A stretch of 64,000 nt of DNA. It comes from Acytostelium subglobosum LB1. Its lineage: Eukaryota > Evosea > Eumycetozoa > Acytosteliales > Acytosteliaceae. Made by a program: the position numbers and the translations under genes. Location: assembly GCF_000787575.1 (NCBI RefSeq), contig NW_012236529.1, positions 1,364,001 through 1,428,000 on the forward strand, in the 5' to 3' direction. Shown one piece after another: positions 12,022 to 22,955 of this stretch. Under the pieces are notes generated by a model. The model saw nothing but the letters and a program-made list of their open reading frames with translations. It made no database searches and was not told where the DNA came from. Position 1 is the first letter of the stretch. Each line of letters begins with the position of its first letter.

Positions 12022-12228
12022 GTGAATCCAATTTTTTGTTCCAAGTCGATGAAGGTACTATGGAGATGTGTGAGGGGGAGGGAGGTTAACTTTAGGAAAA
12101 AATCAACGTGTACCAAACAAAAGACTACTACTGCTCCCAAGATACTCAAGAAGGTGACCGACAAGATTATCACAGAGGACATCTACAAGAAGACTTATGC
12201 CAACAAGAGAACGACATCTACTCAGTGA
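12022..12228 (+). CDS. Small Lys-rich ORF in transposon 3' region
   Basis: The coding-like part is about 45 residues (KTTTAPKILKKVTDKIITED...). It is preceded by two similar motifs GAGGTTAA(T/C)TTTAGGAAA near 11952 and 12082. It may be a second element-encoded protein or a captured fragment. I do not recognise it. Harbinger elements often carry a second Myb-like gene, but no Myb signature is visible. Confidence 0.3.
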   Translation: MNPIFCSKSMKVLWRCVRGREVNFRKKSTCTKQKTTTAPKILKKVTDKIITEDIYKKTYANKRTTSTQ

Positions 12229-12753
12229 GGACACCGCCATTCGACCTCGTGGACCGGACCTATTCGATCATGTGGACAGGGCAAAAAAATAAATGGAAAT
12301 TCCTAATCAATGTGGTTCGTTTGAGTTCGCGAACGACACGGGCATTACTGTTGGATTAGGTCGTCCACGTATTGGTTCATTGTCGATGCAGACTTTTTCA
12401 AGTCCTTATGCAATCAGACTTGCAATCTTAAAAAACTCAAGCTTGTGGAGTCCATTGACCATACTGCCCTTGATAGCCTAAGCCAAGTGTTTGCCTCAAA
12501 CCACACAAAGATCAAGTTACTGGCATTGTGCGATAATCGATTAAATGGACTGGAACTATCGTCTGCTCAGAGGTTCTATGATGCCATGTGTCTTAACAGG
12601 TCTCTTCATTCATTGTACCTTAAGAATGATCACTTTTACTTTGATATTAGCATCCAAGAGAGGCTTTCCAATATGAAACATATCAATGTTATCTTTAAGA
12701 ACACCAATACTTCTCATGTTCCAATATCTCCTGACGATTTTGATTTCGAATGA

Positions 12754-13068
12754 ATCAGTTTCAGTTACAAATAAAACCTCTTGTTCAAATACTGTATGGT
12801 AAAAACACTATTTGACTTTTATATATTATGGTAAATAATATTCCACCATAACTAACGATAAAAAGTTAAAAATATTTTAACCTTACAAATCCACCCATGG
12901 ACAATGATGACATGTACTTGAATGCCAGTCTTGATCCAGAACAATAATATCCATTGAACAAACAGTCACAATAAATGTTACTATATTAATATATGAACGG
13001 TCATTTGATTTGTTGAAAGTGAAAAAAAATTTTGTACCTCTAGGAAAGAATAGAATTTTGAAAAGAGA
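12754..13068. other. AT-rich intergenic stretch
   Basis: 315 bp between the F-box gene remnant and tRNA-Cys. AATAAA at about 12769 could serve the F-box gene. Nothing else seen. Confidence 0.6.
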
Positions 13069-13140
13069 AGGTACCGGGCGGGATTGAACCGTCGACCAAA
13101 GGATTTGCAATCCTCTACTCTACCACTGAGCTACGGCACC
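13069..13140 (-). tRNA. trnC-GCA: tRNA-Cys (GCA), copy 1
   Basis: Read on the minus strand, GGTGCCG pairs with CGGTACC (one G-T pair) and U is the discriminator, as usual for tRNA-Cys. D-arm GCTCAGTGGTAGAG. Anticodon stem GAGGA/TCCTT with loop TTGCAAA, anticodon GCA. T-arm GGTTCAATCC. No intron. A TTTT terminator follows about 8 nt after the 3' end. Identical over 72 nt to the gene at 28675-28746. Confidence 0.97.
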
Positions 13141-13342
13141 TTTTTGATGTTCAAGACGGTTTTAATCATCGATTTTGTGCTGAAAATTTTGACCACCGAG
13201 TTTGACAAACAGATAAATAAACTGAACTACTATATAAAAGGAGATTAGACATTAAAACAAAACTACTAATTTACTCAACTATCAACTTTGGGAATCACAA
13301 AAGTATTTCACAGATTTTGATTGAAATATTAACTTTATTATT

Positions 13343-15784
13343 CTATTTCTTTTGCTTATCTTGGTACAATCTGATTACAGTCCTGATGGGTGCACTGGAC
13401 TTGAATCCTGGCAATAGGGAGACACCATTTAGATTGAGCTTGGCACCATTGTCTACTAGATACCTGAGCATTACTACATCGGGTTTCTCAATCAAATCCT
13501 TGGTAAAGTTGGGTATGACCACAGTCTTGAACTTTGACTTCATTTCATCGTCCATACAAGATAATAATCTCTCCATCCTAATTGTGTTGCCAGTCTCCTG
13601 GAATATTGAGAGTATAATCTTGGTAATGTTGTCCATCCTATCTCTAACAGTATCGCCTTTTAAACACTCCTCAAAATACTCATAGTCAATCTCCAAGGGG
13701 TCCAGTTTGAATATGAAGTTCATCATCTCTAAATTGCCAGACACAATAACTGATAGATGACCATGAATTGTAGCGAAGATTGATTGATATTTAGAGTAAA
13801 GATGTTTGATGAGGTTGAACTGACAATCCTCCATTGCACTGACCAACATTAAATGGAGGTTGGGGGTATCCGGTTTGAAATGTTTCATTGCCAAGTCCAA
13901 GAGATCAATGTCACCACTTAGTCCAACCCAGACCCAGAAATGATAATTGTTAAGTGGTGTCGACTTCAAATGCTCAAGTAGCCATTGGAGCATTTGAATA
14001 TGCGGACGATTGGTGATTGAAAGGTTGAGAACTTGGCTTGATACAAACTCCACGTCATCAAGGATGGTTGGGTCTCTCTCCAAGATCATCTCCATCATTC
14101 GAATGTCGCCAAGTTGAACAGCCACTCTCATTTGGAAAGAAATATCAATGATTTCTGGTTTGTTGCTGTACACCCTTTCAAAGATGTGGTGGTCAATAAA
14201 CAAACATCCAAACTGATCAAGAGGCAATATCTTGTTGTCATTTGAAATGAGAAAGTTGATTGTATCCATGGGGACATCAAAGACGAGTTTGGCCAGGACC
14301 TGGTAGTTCATGCCATTTGGAGGTGGTCCAAGTGTGACATTGAAAGTGTTGAGGTGTTTGAGAATCTCCAGTTTGACACCAGTATCATCTTGATCAGTGA
14401 AGAGACTAAGCTGAGTCATGCCATCAAAGGTATACAATGTCATCTCATCCGGCAACATTTCAACAATACCCATAGCAACCTGAGCCTGAAGTAAAGTTCC
14501 ATGCTCCACAATGTTGTTGAACATACAATATAATTGGGGAATTGTAACCATGAAGAAGTGAAGGAGGGCGCAGTCGCCAGTGGAACAGTACTGCATGAGG
14601 ATATGATTCACCAAGTGATCCAAGGACACCTTCGGATGCTTGAGTAAGTTGACATAGACCATTCTTTGTTCATCGCTCATTGAAAATGCAGCTGCCATTT
14701 TGTCATCTCCATCTCTTCCGTCACCGATCAGCGCTATGGTGTTGTCCTTGGAATCTCTGAGAGCTACCTTGGCTTGTTGTTTAACAGAATCACTCATTGG
14801 GGGGATAAGTCCATACTTGGTCAATCTTTCAATCTGTTCCCAAAGTTGATGAACAGTATCAAATCTCAGTTGCTCTGATGTGACTGACTCTAAGGGTGTG
14901 TGGTGATCCTTTTGCCATTCGCCCATTGGTAGCAACTCATCAACTAGTTGTTGATCATTTGTCAAGAGGATATCAAGTGAGTTTTGAGGTGCCAGTGATC
15001 TGATCATGGTTGTAGTTTGTGTTGAAAGGAATCCAGGGGCCAAAACAGAACGAATGAAGGGTCCAGAGCGAGTAGAATAAAGACGCTTAGCAATGGCAAC
15101 AAGTTGAGATGAATAGAGAATACCTTGATCTCTTAGGTACTCCAGAACATTGATATCCTCCCAATCAATTGCTGCCTCCCATAACGGCTCTGTTGAAACA
15201 CCAATCAAAGGGAGTTGATTGTACAACACATTGACAATATCCATATTGCCAGACTGGATGACGGTTTGCATCATTGGAACACTGACGAATTTGGATGGGA
15301 AATGTTGACAGAGATATCCAAAGGTGTCTGCATCCATTCTTTGAAAGCTTGGAATAAATAGTTCAATTGGGCACTGGAATGCCCTATTGTCACCGATGAA
15401 GAGGTTCAACTTGATGCGGTACTTAAGAAGACCAACATGACCATGCTTTAAGATGACGTTCATATCGCACCAATGATGGAATTTTGATCGATGTGATTCT
15501 GGAATTTTCCATTGGATGCCCTTTCTCACAACTCGTACGGTACGCTCATAATGGATACGATCACTAATTGTTGAGATTGAAGACATGATATTCTTGCGAA
15601 GTACAATATTGCCAAGTACACTTGAGAATAGAGATGACATTGTCTTTGGTACTGGTGTACTTGGAGATGATGATAAGGAAGGTGATACTACGGTCTTCAA
15701 AGAGATTGTTTCGAGAGAGCAATTATTATTAATCATATTTTGGATATTTGGATCAACTCCATTATTATTTAATAATAAGGTCAT
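13343..15784 (-). CDS. Ankyrin-family repeat protein (dictyostelid expanded family)
   Basis: Single exon, 813 residues from the first ATG (15784). The internal Met at SSLFSSVLGNIVLRKNIM (about residue 48) matches the usual beginning of this family, so that Met may be the true start after a low-complexity Ser/Pro leader. The body has repeating degenerate ankyrin-like helices (VMLRYLVDNGAKLNLN near the C-terminus; NSLDILLTNDQQLVDELLP; MNFIFKLDPLEIDYEYFEE). Such proteins have an F-box-like N-terminal LFRN/LR...I motif and are thought to be protein-interaction scaffolds or ubiquitin-ligase adaptors. No specific partner is suggested. AATAAA follows the stop by about 5 nt. It is convergent with tRNA-Cys; no intron. 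Confidence 0.75.
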   Translation of the reverse strand: MTLLLNNNGVDPNIQNMINNNCSLETISLKTVVSPSLSSSPSTPVPKTMSSLFSSVLGNIVLRKNIMSSISTISDRIHYERTVRVVRKGIQWKIPESHRSKFHHWCDMNVILKHGHVGLLKYRIKLNLFIGDNRAFQCPIELFIPSFQRMDADTFGYLCQHFPSKFVSVPMMQTVIQSGNMDIVNVLYNQLPLIGVSTEPLWEAAIDWEDINVLEYLRDQGILYSSQLVAIAKRLYSTRSGPFIRSVLAPGFLSTQTTTMIRSLAPQNSLDILLTNDQQLVDELLPMGEWQKDHHTPLESVTSEQLRFDTVHQLWEQIERLTKYGLIPPMSDSVKQQAKVALRDSKDNTIALIGDGRDGDDKMAAAFSMSDEQRMVYVNLLKHPKVSLDHLVNHILMQYCSTGDCALLHFFMVTIPQLYCMFNNIVEHGTLLQAQVAMGIVEMLPDEMTLYTFDGMTQLSLFTDQDDTGVKLEILKHLNTFNVTLGPPPNGMNYQVLAKLVFDVPMDTINFLISNDNKILPLDQFGCLFIDHHIFERVYSNKPEIIDISFQMRVAVQLGDIRMMEMILERDPTILDDVEFVSSQVLNLSITNRPHIQMLQWLLEHLKSTPLNNYHFWVWVGLSGDIDLLDLAMKHFKPDTPNLHLMLVSAMEDCQFNLIKHLYSKYQSIFATIHGHLSVIVSGNLEMMNFIFKLDPLEIDYEYFEECLKGDTVRDRMDNITKIILSIFQETGNTIRMERLLSCMDDEMKSKFKTVVIPNFTKDLIEKPDVVMLRYLVDNGAKLNLNGVSLLPGFKSSAPIRTVIRLYQDKQKK

Positions 15785-16187
15785 AATTAAAATAGTGAGA
15801 TATTATTATATTATTATTTTTATGTTTGGTTAGACAATTATTTATTTTTTTTGTTTGGTATTTATTTATTTGATATATTAAAATATGGATAATGATAATA
15901 AGAAGATAATGGGGATCATTGATCCTATCTCCAATCTCAATGTCGGAGATGGACTTACAAGAAATCAAAGATGGGTGTGGTGTGGTCAACACTGTTGTTC
16001 TTGGTATTGTGTTGTGTTGTAGAATGGACAGATAACCCACGCTCAACACCAGCTCATATCTTGATAATCCTTGAGCTCAAGGTGGTGAACTTCACCCTTT
16101 CATTCTCATCCGGGTAGGAAGAGATAATAAGGGAGAGAGATAATAAAGGGTATATGCGTTTAATTGTGTATGTAGGTGTGTATATGA
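15785..16187. other. Intergenic region
   Basis: About 400 bp of AT-rich sequence between two minus-strand genes: 5' flank of the ankyrin-family gene and 3' flank of the seven-helix protein. It contains ATT-rich stretches and GATAATAAG repeats near 16130. No gene seen. Confidence 0.6.
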
Positions 16188-19100
16188 CTATCTTGATAGG
16201 GAGTTGGCATTGGTTGCTCCGGCAGTAGTGGCACTCATTTCATTATGTTGGAAACTTGGCGTGACGTTCTGTAGACTGTTGCTACCACTGCTAGTGGACC
16301 AACGTAAAACGGATAGATGTCCTTGGTTGTATGCGTAGAGGATGCTCATTGTTGGTATGATCTCTGTTACAATCAGTCCAATGAAACTGAATATTACATT
16401 GGATGGCTCTGCGCCTACCAATACCAAGACGAATGCACAATGTAGTACGAAGCCGACTGAACATGTGGCGGTCACCAAGAAGATCTTTTGTTGTTGAGCA
16501 AACTTGGACTCGGCACGATCAGTCATATTGCGACGCACCTTCATCAACATATGGATGGACACTCCAAGATAGACAAAGGCCGCACCAATAAGTAGTGAGA
16601 TGACTGCTTGTACCGTGGCGTAGAAGATTGAGACGATGCGTTGAGGTGTTGTGCTGGACACTTCGATGACACGTCTTGCGCCACAGTCATTCTCCAAGAT
16701 AAGCTTGGTATAGTTGAATACCAACACAATGATGATGAACAGGACGTAGAGAACCACATTGATTATGCCAACCAGTTGATTGAATCGCGAGAAGAAGTTG
16801 ATGTGGATCTTTGAGCTGACTATGATGTACCAGATCACAATGATGACGGTGAACGCTGTGAAGTAGATAAATGTCGGCAGTACGACAAGAATGTAGTCGG
16901 CCACCTGTGACTCGGACAGTTTGCCAGACGGCAGGATGAAGAAGTACACTGCACGGATAGTGATAAACACAGTCACTGTGAGGATGAGCAACTGGACCAA
17001 CTTGAAGCTCGAGTTGGGCTGCGTGCATTTAGTGTACAGCACCATTGTGAGTTGGAAGATACCCCATAGTGCGTTGATTCCAAAAAGGCATCCAAGTGTG
17101 TAGAGCAAGGCAGTGGCAGTCTTGTCAAAGACCTCACGCTTGTTGGACTTCCAGTCGTTGTTGGATACACGGATGATGGGGAAGTATGTTGGCTCGTGTG
17201 ATGACAAGGTGATGTTGGCGCAGATAAATGACGGCTGCGATGGGTCTGGGTTGGCCACGGTCACGATTTGCTTGAGGTTGAGTGGTGTGAGCAGGCTGGA
17301 CTTGTTCTCATTCTGTTCGGCAAAGTCAAACACTGGGAACTCAGAGGTTGTGCTGCCACCAAGCAGACACACTGTGAGCGAGTTGACTCCGCGTGCTTGG
17401 ATCTTGATGCCATCGTTCAGGATCGAACCAATAACTGCGCCACGCTCGTTGAGGATGCCAAAGTTGTCTGGCTTCTTATACGAGACAAAGTTGGAGCTGA
17501 GAGATTGGTATGATGTGGCCTTGTACTGCTGCTTGCTGAGATGTGACACGATCACATTGACGCAGGAGATTGGCACGGAGTAGGGAGTGAAGGATAGCGC
17601 GCCAAAGGCAAACGTGAAGTTGGATGACTGCATGGCGCATGCGCTGGTCGATCCAATCATCAGGGCCGACGACGAGAAACATTGTGAGCCGCCTGGGCCA
17701 GAGCAGCTGCAAGAGATTGATTGAAGGTTGTTCTGTAGACGCTCCATTCTACACATGGCAGACGAACGCAACAGGTCAACAAGGTAACCATAGAAGGCCT
17801 GACCAAACTGGACAGAGAATGATTGGAAGTCGAAAACAGGGCGCCAGCTAGAGACAGTGACAGGGCCACTGACAGGGATCCACTTGGGCTTTACAGGGAC
17901 ACCGGGCAACCATTGTCCTTGGGTCCACTGGAACATGTTGGTCCATTGATTGGTGCAAAGGCCACACTCCTCCATGGACATCTCGTTGAAACGGAACTGG
18001 TTGTCAAAGGCACTAGGTGTGGAGTCTGGGACCAGACAGCCCTTTGGCTGAAGGCAGGCGTCCTTGGTCGTGGCCTGAGTCCACCATGAGTAGTCGTCAC
18101 CCATTGCCTTGCACTCGTCAACATTATATGACTTGGGTTTGAGTGAGTAACAACCCTTGGGCGAGTCGTGCTCTGTCTGATTGCAAGTTGGTGTCACAAT
18201 GTAGCTGAAGTAGATGTGATGGCCATGTACACACTTGCCAAAGCCAGCCGGGTAGTTCTTCACGGTACTTGGGTCAAAGTAGTATGAGTCTGAGCACTGG
18301 CCACTTTGAGTCTCGCACTGCTCTCTTGTCTGACACTCTACTGGAGTGGCCTTGCATATGTTCTCTGTTTGATTAGCGAACTGTCCTACACGGCTAAAGC
18401 ATGATGAGGAGTCCATTGTCGAACAGTTGACCCAGGTGTAACCATTGTCATGGCACTGAGTCACAGTGTCACTGGTCGAGCAGAACTGAGTACCGACATG
18501 CCATACTGCACCGCTTATACCGTTGCATGTGTCTTGTGATTGGGCAGTGGCGACAACACATCCAGTGTATGATCCAGTGCAAGTCATTCCACAAGGCTTG
18601 CTGCAGCTTCCACGATTGGCACACTCCTGGTCGGTCAAGCCAGGGACAGACTGGCCATTTGGCAACAAACATACGTTATTTGATTCGCCACATGTGGTGT
18701 CAGAAGTCAGACCTGCGAATGTGTGGCACATTGATTGATTGTGCGAGCAATGGCCACAGAAGCCTGTGGTTGGGCAGCTTGTGATGCAACCTGGTGTCTG
18801 GGATGTGCAGTGGGTCGATGGACAAATGGCGTTGGCAGCGCAGGCTGCCTGTGTGCTAGTTGTGGGCAGGAACTGGAAGCCTGCATATATGCCCTCATAT
18901 TTGAAGTCGTGAGGAATGACGCAGTACTGGTCCAGGCACTTTGGCGATGGGTAGAAGACTTTGGCACCAGGGTTGGCCGTGTCGTAGGAGTATGTTGTTC
19001 TAAAGTCGAGTCCAGTGTATGAAGCGCAGTCGTCCTTGAGGAATGAAGTGTACAACAGGTCCACCAACAGACTGTTATCCGTGACGTTCTGTAGACCAAC

Positions 19101-21483
19101 CTGGTACTTGAGGAAGTAGAGAGTTGATGGCAATGATTGATTGACGATGCAATTGATGTAGGACTTGTCCTGGACCTCCAGAGTGGGCTCGCAAGTACGC
19201 GTGTACAAGTTGCAAAGGTTGCCACCACATTGAGCATCGTTGCTACAAGGCACCTTGTCATAGACCTTCTTACAGCTCCTAAAGACCTCGGCAAAGCTTG
19301 CTCTGATTGACTTGTACTGATCATCAGAGATGCTGCACTCTCCAGTCTCGATGCCACCCAATGTATGATGGTACTCGTCGAGCACAGACAATGTGCAATC
19401 ATAGCTAGAACATTGTTGCTTGACCATGTCTATGTTAGGTGAGGGTTGGATGTCAGTATGATTGATTGATCGATTGATTGAATGAATGAGAGTGATCAAC
19501 TTACTGTTCTTAAGTCCAACGAATGACTTGACTGGGACGGTGATGTTACGTGGCGCACAGCACTTCATGAAGGCGTTGGATGTGTTGCAACATGGATCAA
19601 CGTTGAAGAGTGGGTCACCAACTTGGTAGGGACAGATGGTTGATGATTGGATGGTGTCGACCGTGTCGACTGTGAGCAGTTCAGTGGCCTGGGAGTAGCA
19701 GCCATACCATCCATCACGCAAGGTATAGGTGTCCAGTTTGTAGCGTAGTGTTGACACCTCAGAGTAATCCATCGATGCAAATATAGTCTCCTCAATGTCG
19801 GTGATCTCTGTCAGAACGGTCTGGTAGTCGGTGTAGTTACATGTGGCGTTCACCAAGGTGAATGTGACTGGTCCGGTAACAGGCAGGCCATCTATATCCA
19901 CCAAGATGTTCTTGAATCCGAGCTGAGCCTGCTCCAACTCCTCGATCGTGCCCAGCACAGTCTTGTCCGTGCCGTAGAAGCTGTACGACAGCAGGTAGGC
20001 AGCCTGGTAGGTGCGTGCCTTGGGAAGGTTGGACGGCTCTTCAAACACCATGCCATCAAAGAAGTTGATGTTGTTGAACAGCGAAGAAGTGCTGAGTAAG
20101 TAGGGCACAGGCCATAGTGGGTTGTTGTGAGTGCGCGGGAACAGTGCTGTGTACGGGTTTGCATTGCCCCAGTTGAGACACTGGTAGCGAGTGCCGCTGA
20201 CGGTGAGGTCGGAGGTGCCCATCATCAGGAGCGAGCCACCGCGGCCAAAGTTGTCAGCAATTGAACGTTTGAATCTTGTGGCGGTTGTAGTGAAGACGCA
20301 CGAGTAGTTGGATGGGTAGTACGGCATGATCGTCACGTACAACACCAGTGGCGAGCCATCGGCGTGTGGCGCCAGAGTGAGCGTGAGCTCATCGTCACCT
20401 GGCAGGAACTGAGCATAGTCACTGCTCTCATTGGAAGGGAAGGGGTCATTTGGATTGAGCGACACGTAAAAGTCAATGTCCTGCTGTAGGGTGGGACAGG
20501 AGATGGTCAAGGTCTGGGGTTGGTTCACGCTGTAGGTGTAGTGACCAGAGTCATAGTACTCAGTGATCTCCTTGGCCACTTGGTCGCCGTCATTCACGCA
20601 CTGGTGCGTCTCGGTGAGGTTGTTGCACTTGGGCGCCGTAGGCTCAGGCTTGGAGATTGGACCAGACAGCAACACAACCGATATGGTGGCAGGCACACTC
20701 GTTGGGATGATCTTGATGAAGTAGGTGTTGTTTGTCCAGTCCGGGGCATACGCATTGTCAGTCGGACAGATGTTCATAAAGTTGATTACATCCACATTGC
20801 CATAACCAATGATCCTGCCATAAGACTGAGTGTTTTGCTCGATCGTATTCAATCTTATCTCAACTCCTCCTTGGTCCTGTGATACATAGAGCTGTGAAGT
20901 GAGGGTGAGGGTTAGGGTCATGAATCATTCCATCATGATTGAGTGTGGACATACCCTGAGAGCTTCACAATAGTTGGTGGCAGCTTTGTATCTGATGTAT
21001 ACGGGATCAGTGAGATTGGAGAGGACTTGGGCCTGGTTGGCAATCAGTGTGACCCAGGGGTTTTGGGAAAAGTCACACATTGGCTTGCCAGACACGCTGG
21101 TCGCTGGACATGGCGGACAGGAGGGATCTCCCGATCCAGTCTTGGGGCATGCCTTGGGGTCGGTGTAGTCACAAGTGCAGTCAATGGTGGCTGTTGGACA
21201 TGTGTAGTTGGGACATGCGACCGAGTCATAGATGTAGACATCCTTGTCAAAAGTGATGTCCATCAGAGCGTACTCCATCTCCACTCCGACCACATTTGTA
21301 GTTCTATGAGTCATTGTGGCAGACTCAATCTTGACGGCGTTCGATACATTGACATTGATTAACAACACAGTCAATATTATTACTATAATACAGGTAATAT
21401 GGGGCTCTGATTGTTTGAGTGTTAGTATGGAATGATTGATTGGATGATGGACATGAGGACTTACTGTGTACAGACATCATCAT
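16188..21483 (-). CDS. Large Cys-rich seven-helix membrane protein
   Basis: Four exons on the minus strand: 21465-21483, 20955-21382, 19505-20891 and 16188-19429, giving 1691 residues. Introns are 82, 63 and 75 nt. The tiny first exon plus exon 2 encode a signal peptide (MMMSVHIIILTVLLINVNVS). The roughly 1300-residue ectodomain is rich in paired Cys (for example CTGSYTGC, CNRNG-type loops) and N-glycosylation sites. The last 350 or so residues have seven hydrophobic segments: TM1 near LGCLFGINALWGIFQL, TM3 near YILVVLPTFIYFTAFT, TM5 near AVISLLIGAAFVYLGV, TM7 near SFIGLIVTEIIPTMSI. They are followed by a short Ser/Thr/Asn tail. The topology resembles THH1/TOM-like or adhesion-type receptors; no ligand is implied. 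The third intron is a multiple of 3 with no stop, so retention would still give an open frame. Extracellular sensing or adhesion is an inference. Confidence 0.82.
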
Positions 21484-22955
21484 TGGATAATATATGTTTG
21501 ATTGTTTGTTTCCAGTGGTCTGGCTAGATAAATGATATAAGAAGGTGTTTGATTGACCTACTTTACTTAACTTGATCAGTTGTCTAGATTCACTCTAATC
21601 ATAATCCTCTCCTTTGCCTTGTAATGTCTTGTCTGACTGTGATGGTTTGGTGAACCGCCCTGTGGTGGGGCGTCAAGTTGGAACCCAAGCTAGTTGCCAA
21701 CCCACCCCTCGAGGTGGATACAGGGTAGTAAGCGGCGACCTACCCAGCCTTCCACTCTCATTATCCTTCCAAAAGAAAGAAAGATTACCCTGCCAGGTCA
21801 GAGGCGTAGCCAGGCAAGGCCTGCCAACATGTTGATTGAATATGATCTAAATATGATGATGATGATGAGCAGAGTGGAAGGATATCCTTCCTTGGAAATT
21901 GACACTTACTTGCTTCGATCACCGATATGCTTCCTCCAACCCACACGCATGATCTTGAAGGATGTGTTGTAGCCAGGATAGGCATACTAGTATAGTATAG
22001 TCTCCGCAATCCAGCATCACCTGTCCAACGATGCGGACGACCGACAAGTCGTGTCACCACTACATCCAAAAAAGTACCGACGATGGTGCAAATAGAAAGT
22101 CGGGGTACTCGTGCGTGTGGGTCAGGTCCATGAAATGGCCCTTCATCTTGGAAGTGGGGGTTGATCAATCGTCTCATAACCTTGCAAATGTAAAACACGT
22201 GATGTTGATAGAGTTATTTGCAGATGGTCCAAGTCTCTGTTGTCAACTGATTGCGCCAAAGGATTCTTTGGGCTTGGTAAGCAAATGACCTGTTGGTTGT
22301 TGGTCTGGATCATAACATCCATCCAACAGGCGACGGAAAGCGTCGAAGCTTAAGACGCTTCACGTTGGCCAGTCAACATTATTTCTTGCCTTTGCCTTCC
22401 TTTTCCATTCATTCCTTCCTTCCTTAGTTACTTCCGCAGGTATTGTGCCGCGGTACATGGTTGATTGCTTTGTTTGGCCTGTGTCACTGAATGGCGCACT
22501 CAATCGACAAAGATGAGATGAGTACTGGACTGGACCGGACTAGACAGTTCTGTGCCTTGATATTATTGTCATTGCAATTGCGCAATGCGTGGAGACTTGG
22601 TGAACTTGAACCCAAGCGTCACCCTATTGGCGATCGGGTATTTAAGATTGAGGTTGAGGAAGAGAAGAGAGAGAGCGGCAATGCCGTTGTTGGGCCTTAC
22701 ACAGAAATAACGGACTTGCAGGTCTGGAAGGCCCGGATGATAGCATAGCATAAGCATGTAGGCAATGCAATGAATCTGAATGCTAGGGGGCATTGACGAT
22801 CTATCTATCTAGTAATACACACACAATGCTCGCACTCCACATGGGGCTGGCGGCTGGTTGTTTATTGATTGAGTTGATCAACAACAACAGCGCATCAGCC
22901 AATTCCAAACGTCATGTTCATCATTGTCATCGTCATCTTTTGTTTGTTTGTATGT
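21484..22955. other. 1.5-kb region with no recognised gene; GC-rich RNA-like block
   Basis: 21640-21830 is unusually GC-rich and can fold. CCCTGT (about 21658) pairs with ACAGGG (about 21720). Nested inside are GGTGGG with CCCACC and GTTGG with CCAAC. A further stem CGCCC/GGGCG is an alternative. A 16-bp palindrome GGAAGGATATCCTTCC lies near 21878. A 7-bp hairpin AAGCGTC/GACGCTT lies near 22335. Open frames (minus 21785-22198; plus 22491-22748) are not recognised. It could hold a structured RNA gene or decayed sequence. No tRNA or snRNA signature was found. Confidence 0.35.

Larger units (their letters stand above)
9518..12378 (+). mobile_element. PIF/Harbinger-type DNA transposon, about 2.9 kb
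   Basis: Left end GAACCAATACGTGGACGAC (9518-9536) and right end GTCGTCCACGTATTGGTTC (12360-12378) are perfect 19-bp inverted repeats. Imperfect similarity continues about 40 bp inward. A 3-bp duplication ATT flanks it (9515-9517, 12379-12381). A 3-bp target duplication and the transposase type (below) point to PIF/Harbinger; the usual TWA target is not matched. Cargo: a transposase gene (9690-10923, holed by a 100-N gap), CAA/ATCAAC-rich low complexity (11.2-11.8 kb), and a small Lys-rich ORF at 12022-12228. True length depends on the gap. Confidence 0.8.
8568..12753 (+). pseudogene. F-box / leucine-rich family gene disrupted by a DNA transposon
   Basis: The host gene is in two parts, 8568-9517 and 12382-12753. 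The N-terminus has an F-box-like helix pair (INSTSLVCREWYHILSKQ). It is followed by LRR-like repeats (LPSLTSINLVFDD, LVKKLKLNIP, HPSLTYLSIPF, LTSLTLDSFIGI). The C-terminal part has LKKLKLVESIDHTALDSL and ends SPDDFDFE. Removing the element at 9518-12378 with one ATT copy brings the reading frame back exactly (DSFIGI then VDADFFK), so the transposon hit a coding exon. A separate shift of frame occurs near 8860 (one base missing or two extra, around GCCTTTGTTTGAC). It may be real decay or a sequencing error. F-box/LRR proteins act as substrate adaptors of SCF ubiquitin ligases. As it stands the gene cannot give the full product. Confidence 0.8.

Noticed and set aside
18707-19402. 231-codon minus-strand frame in the seven-helix gene
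   Set aside because: Alternative frame of a Cys-rich ectodomain exon; no start context or family match.
20892-20954. CCCTAACCC telomere-like words in introns (also 40717-40781)
   Set aside because: Only two or three degenerate units in each intron, between donor and acceptor; best read as pyrimidine-rich intron sequence.
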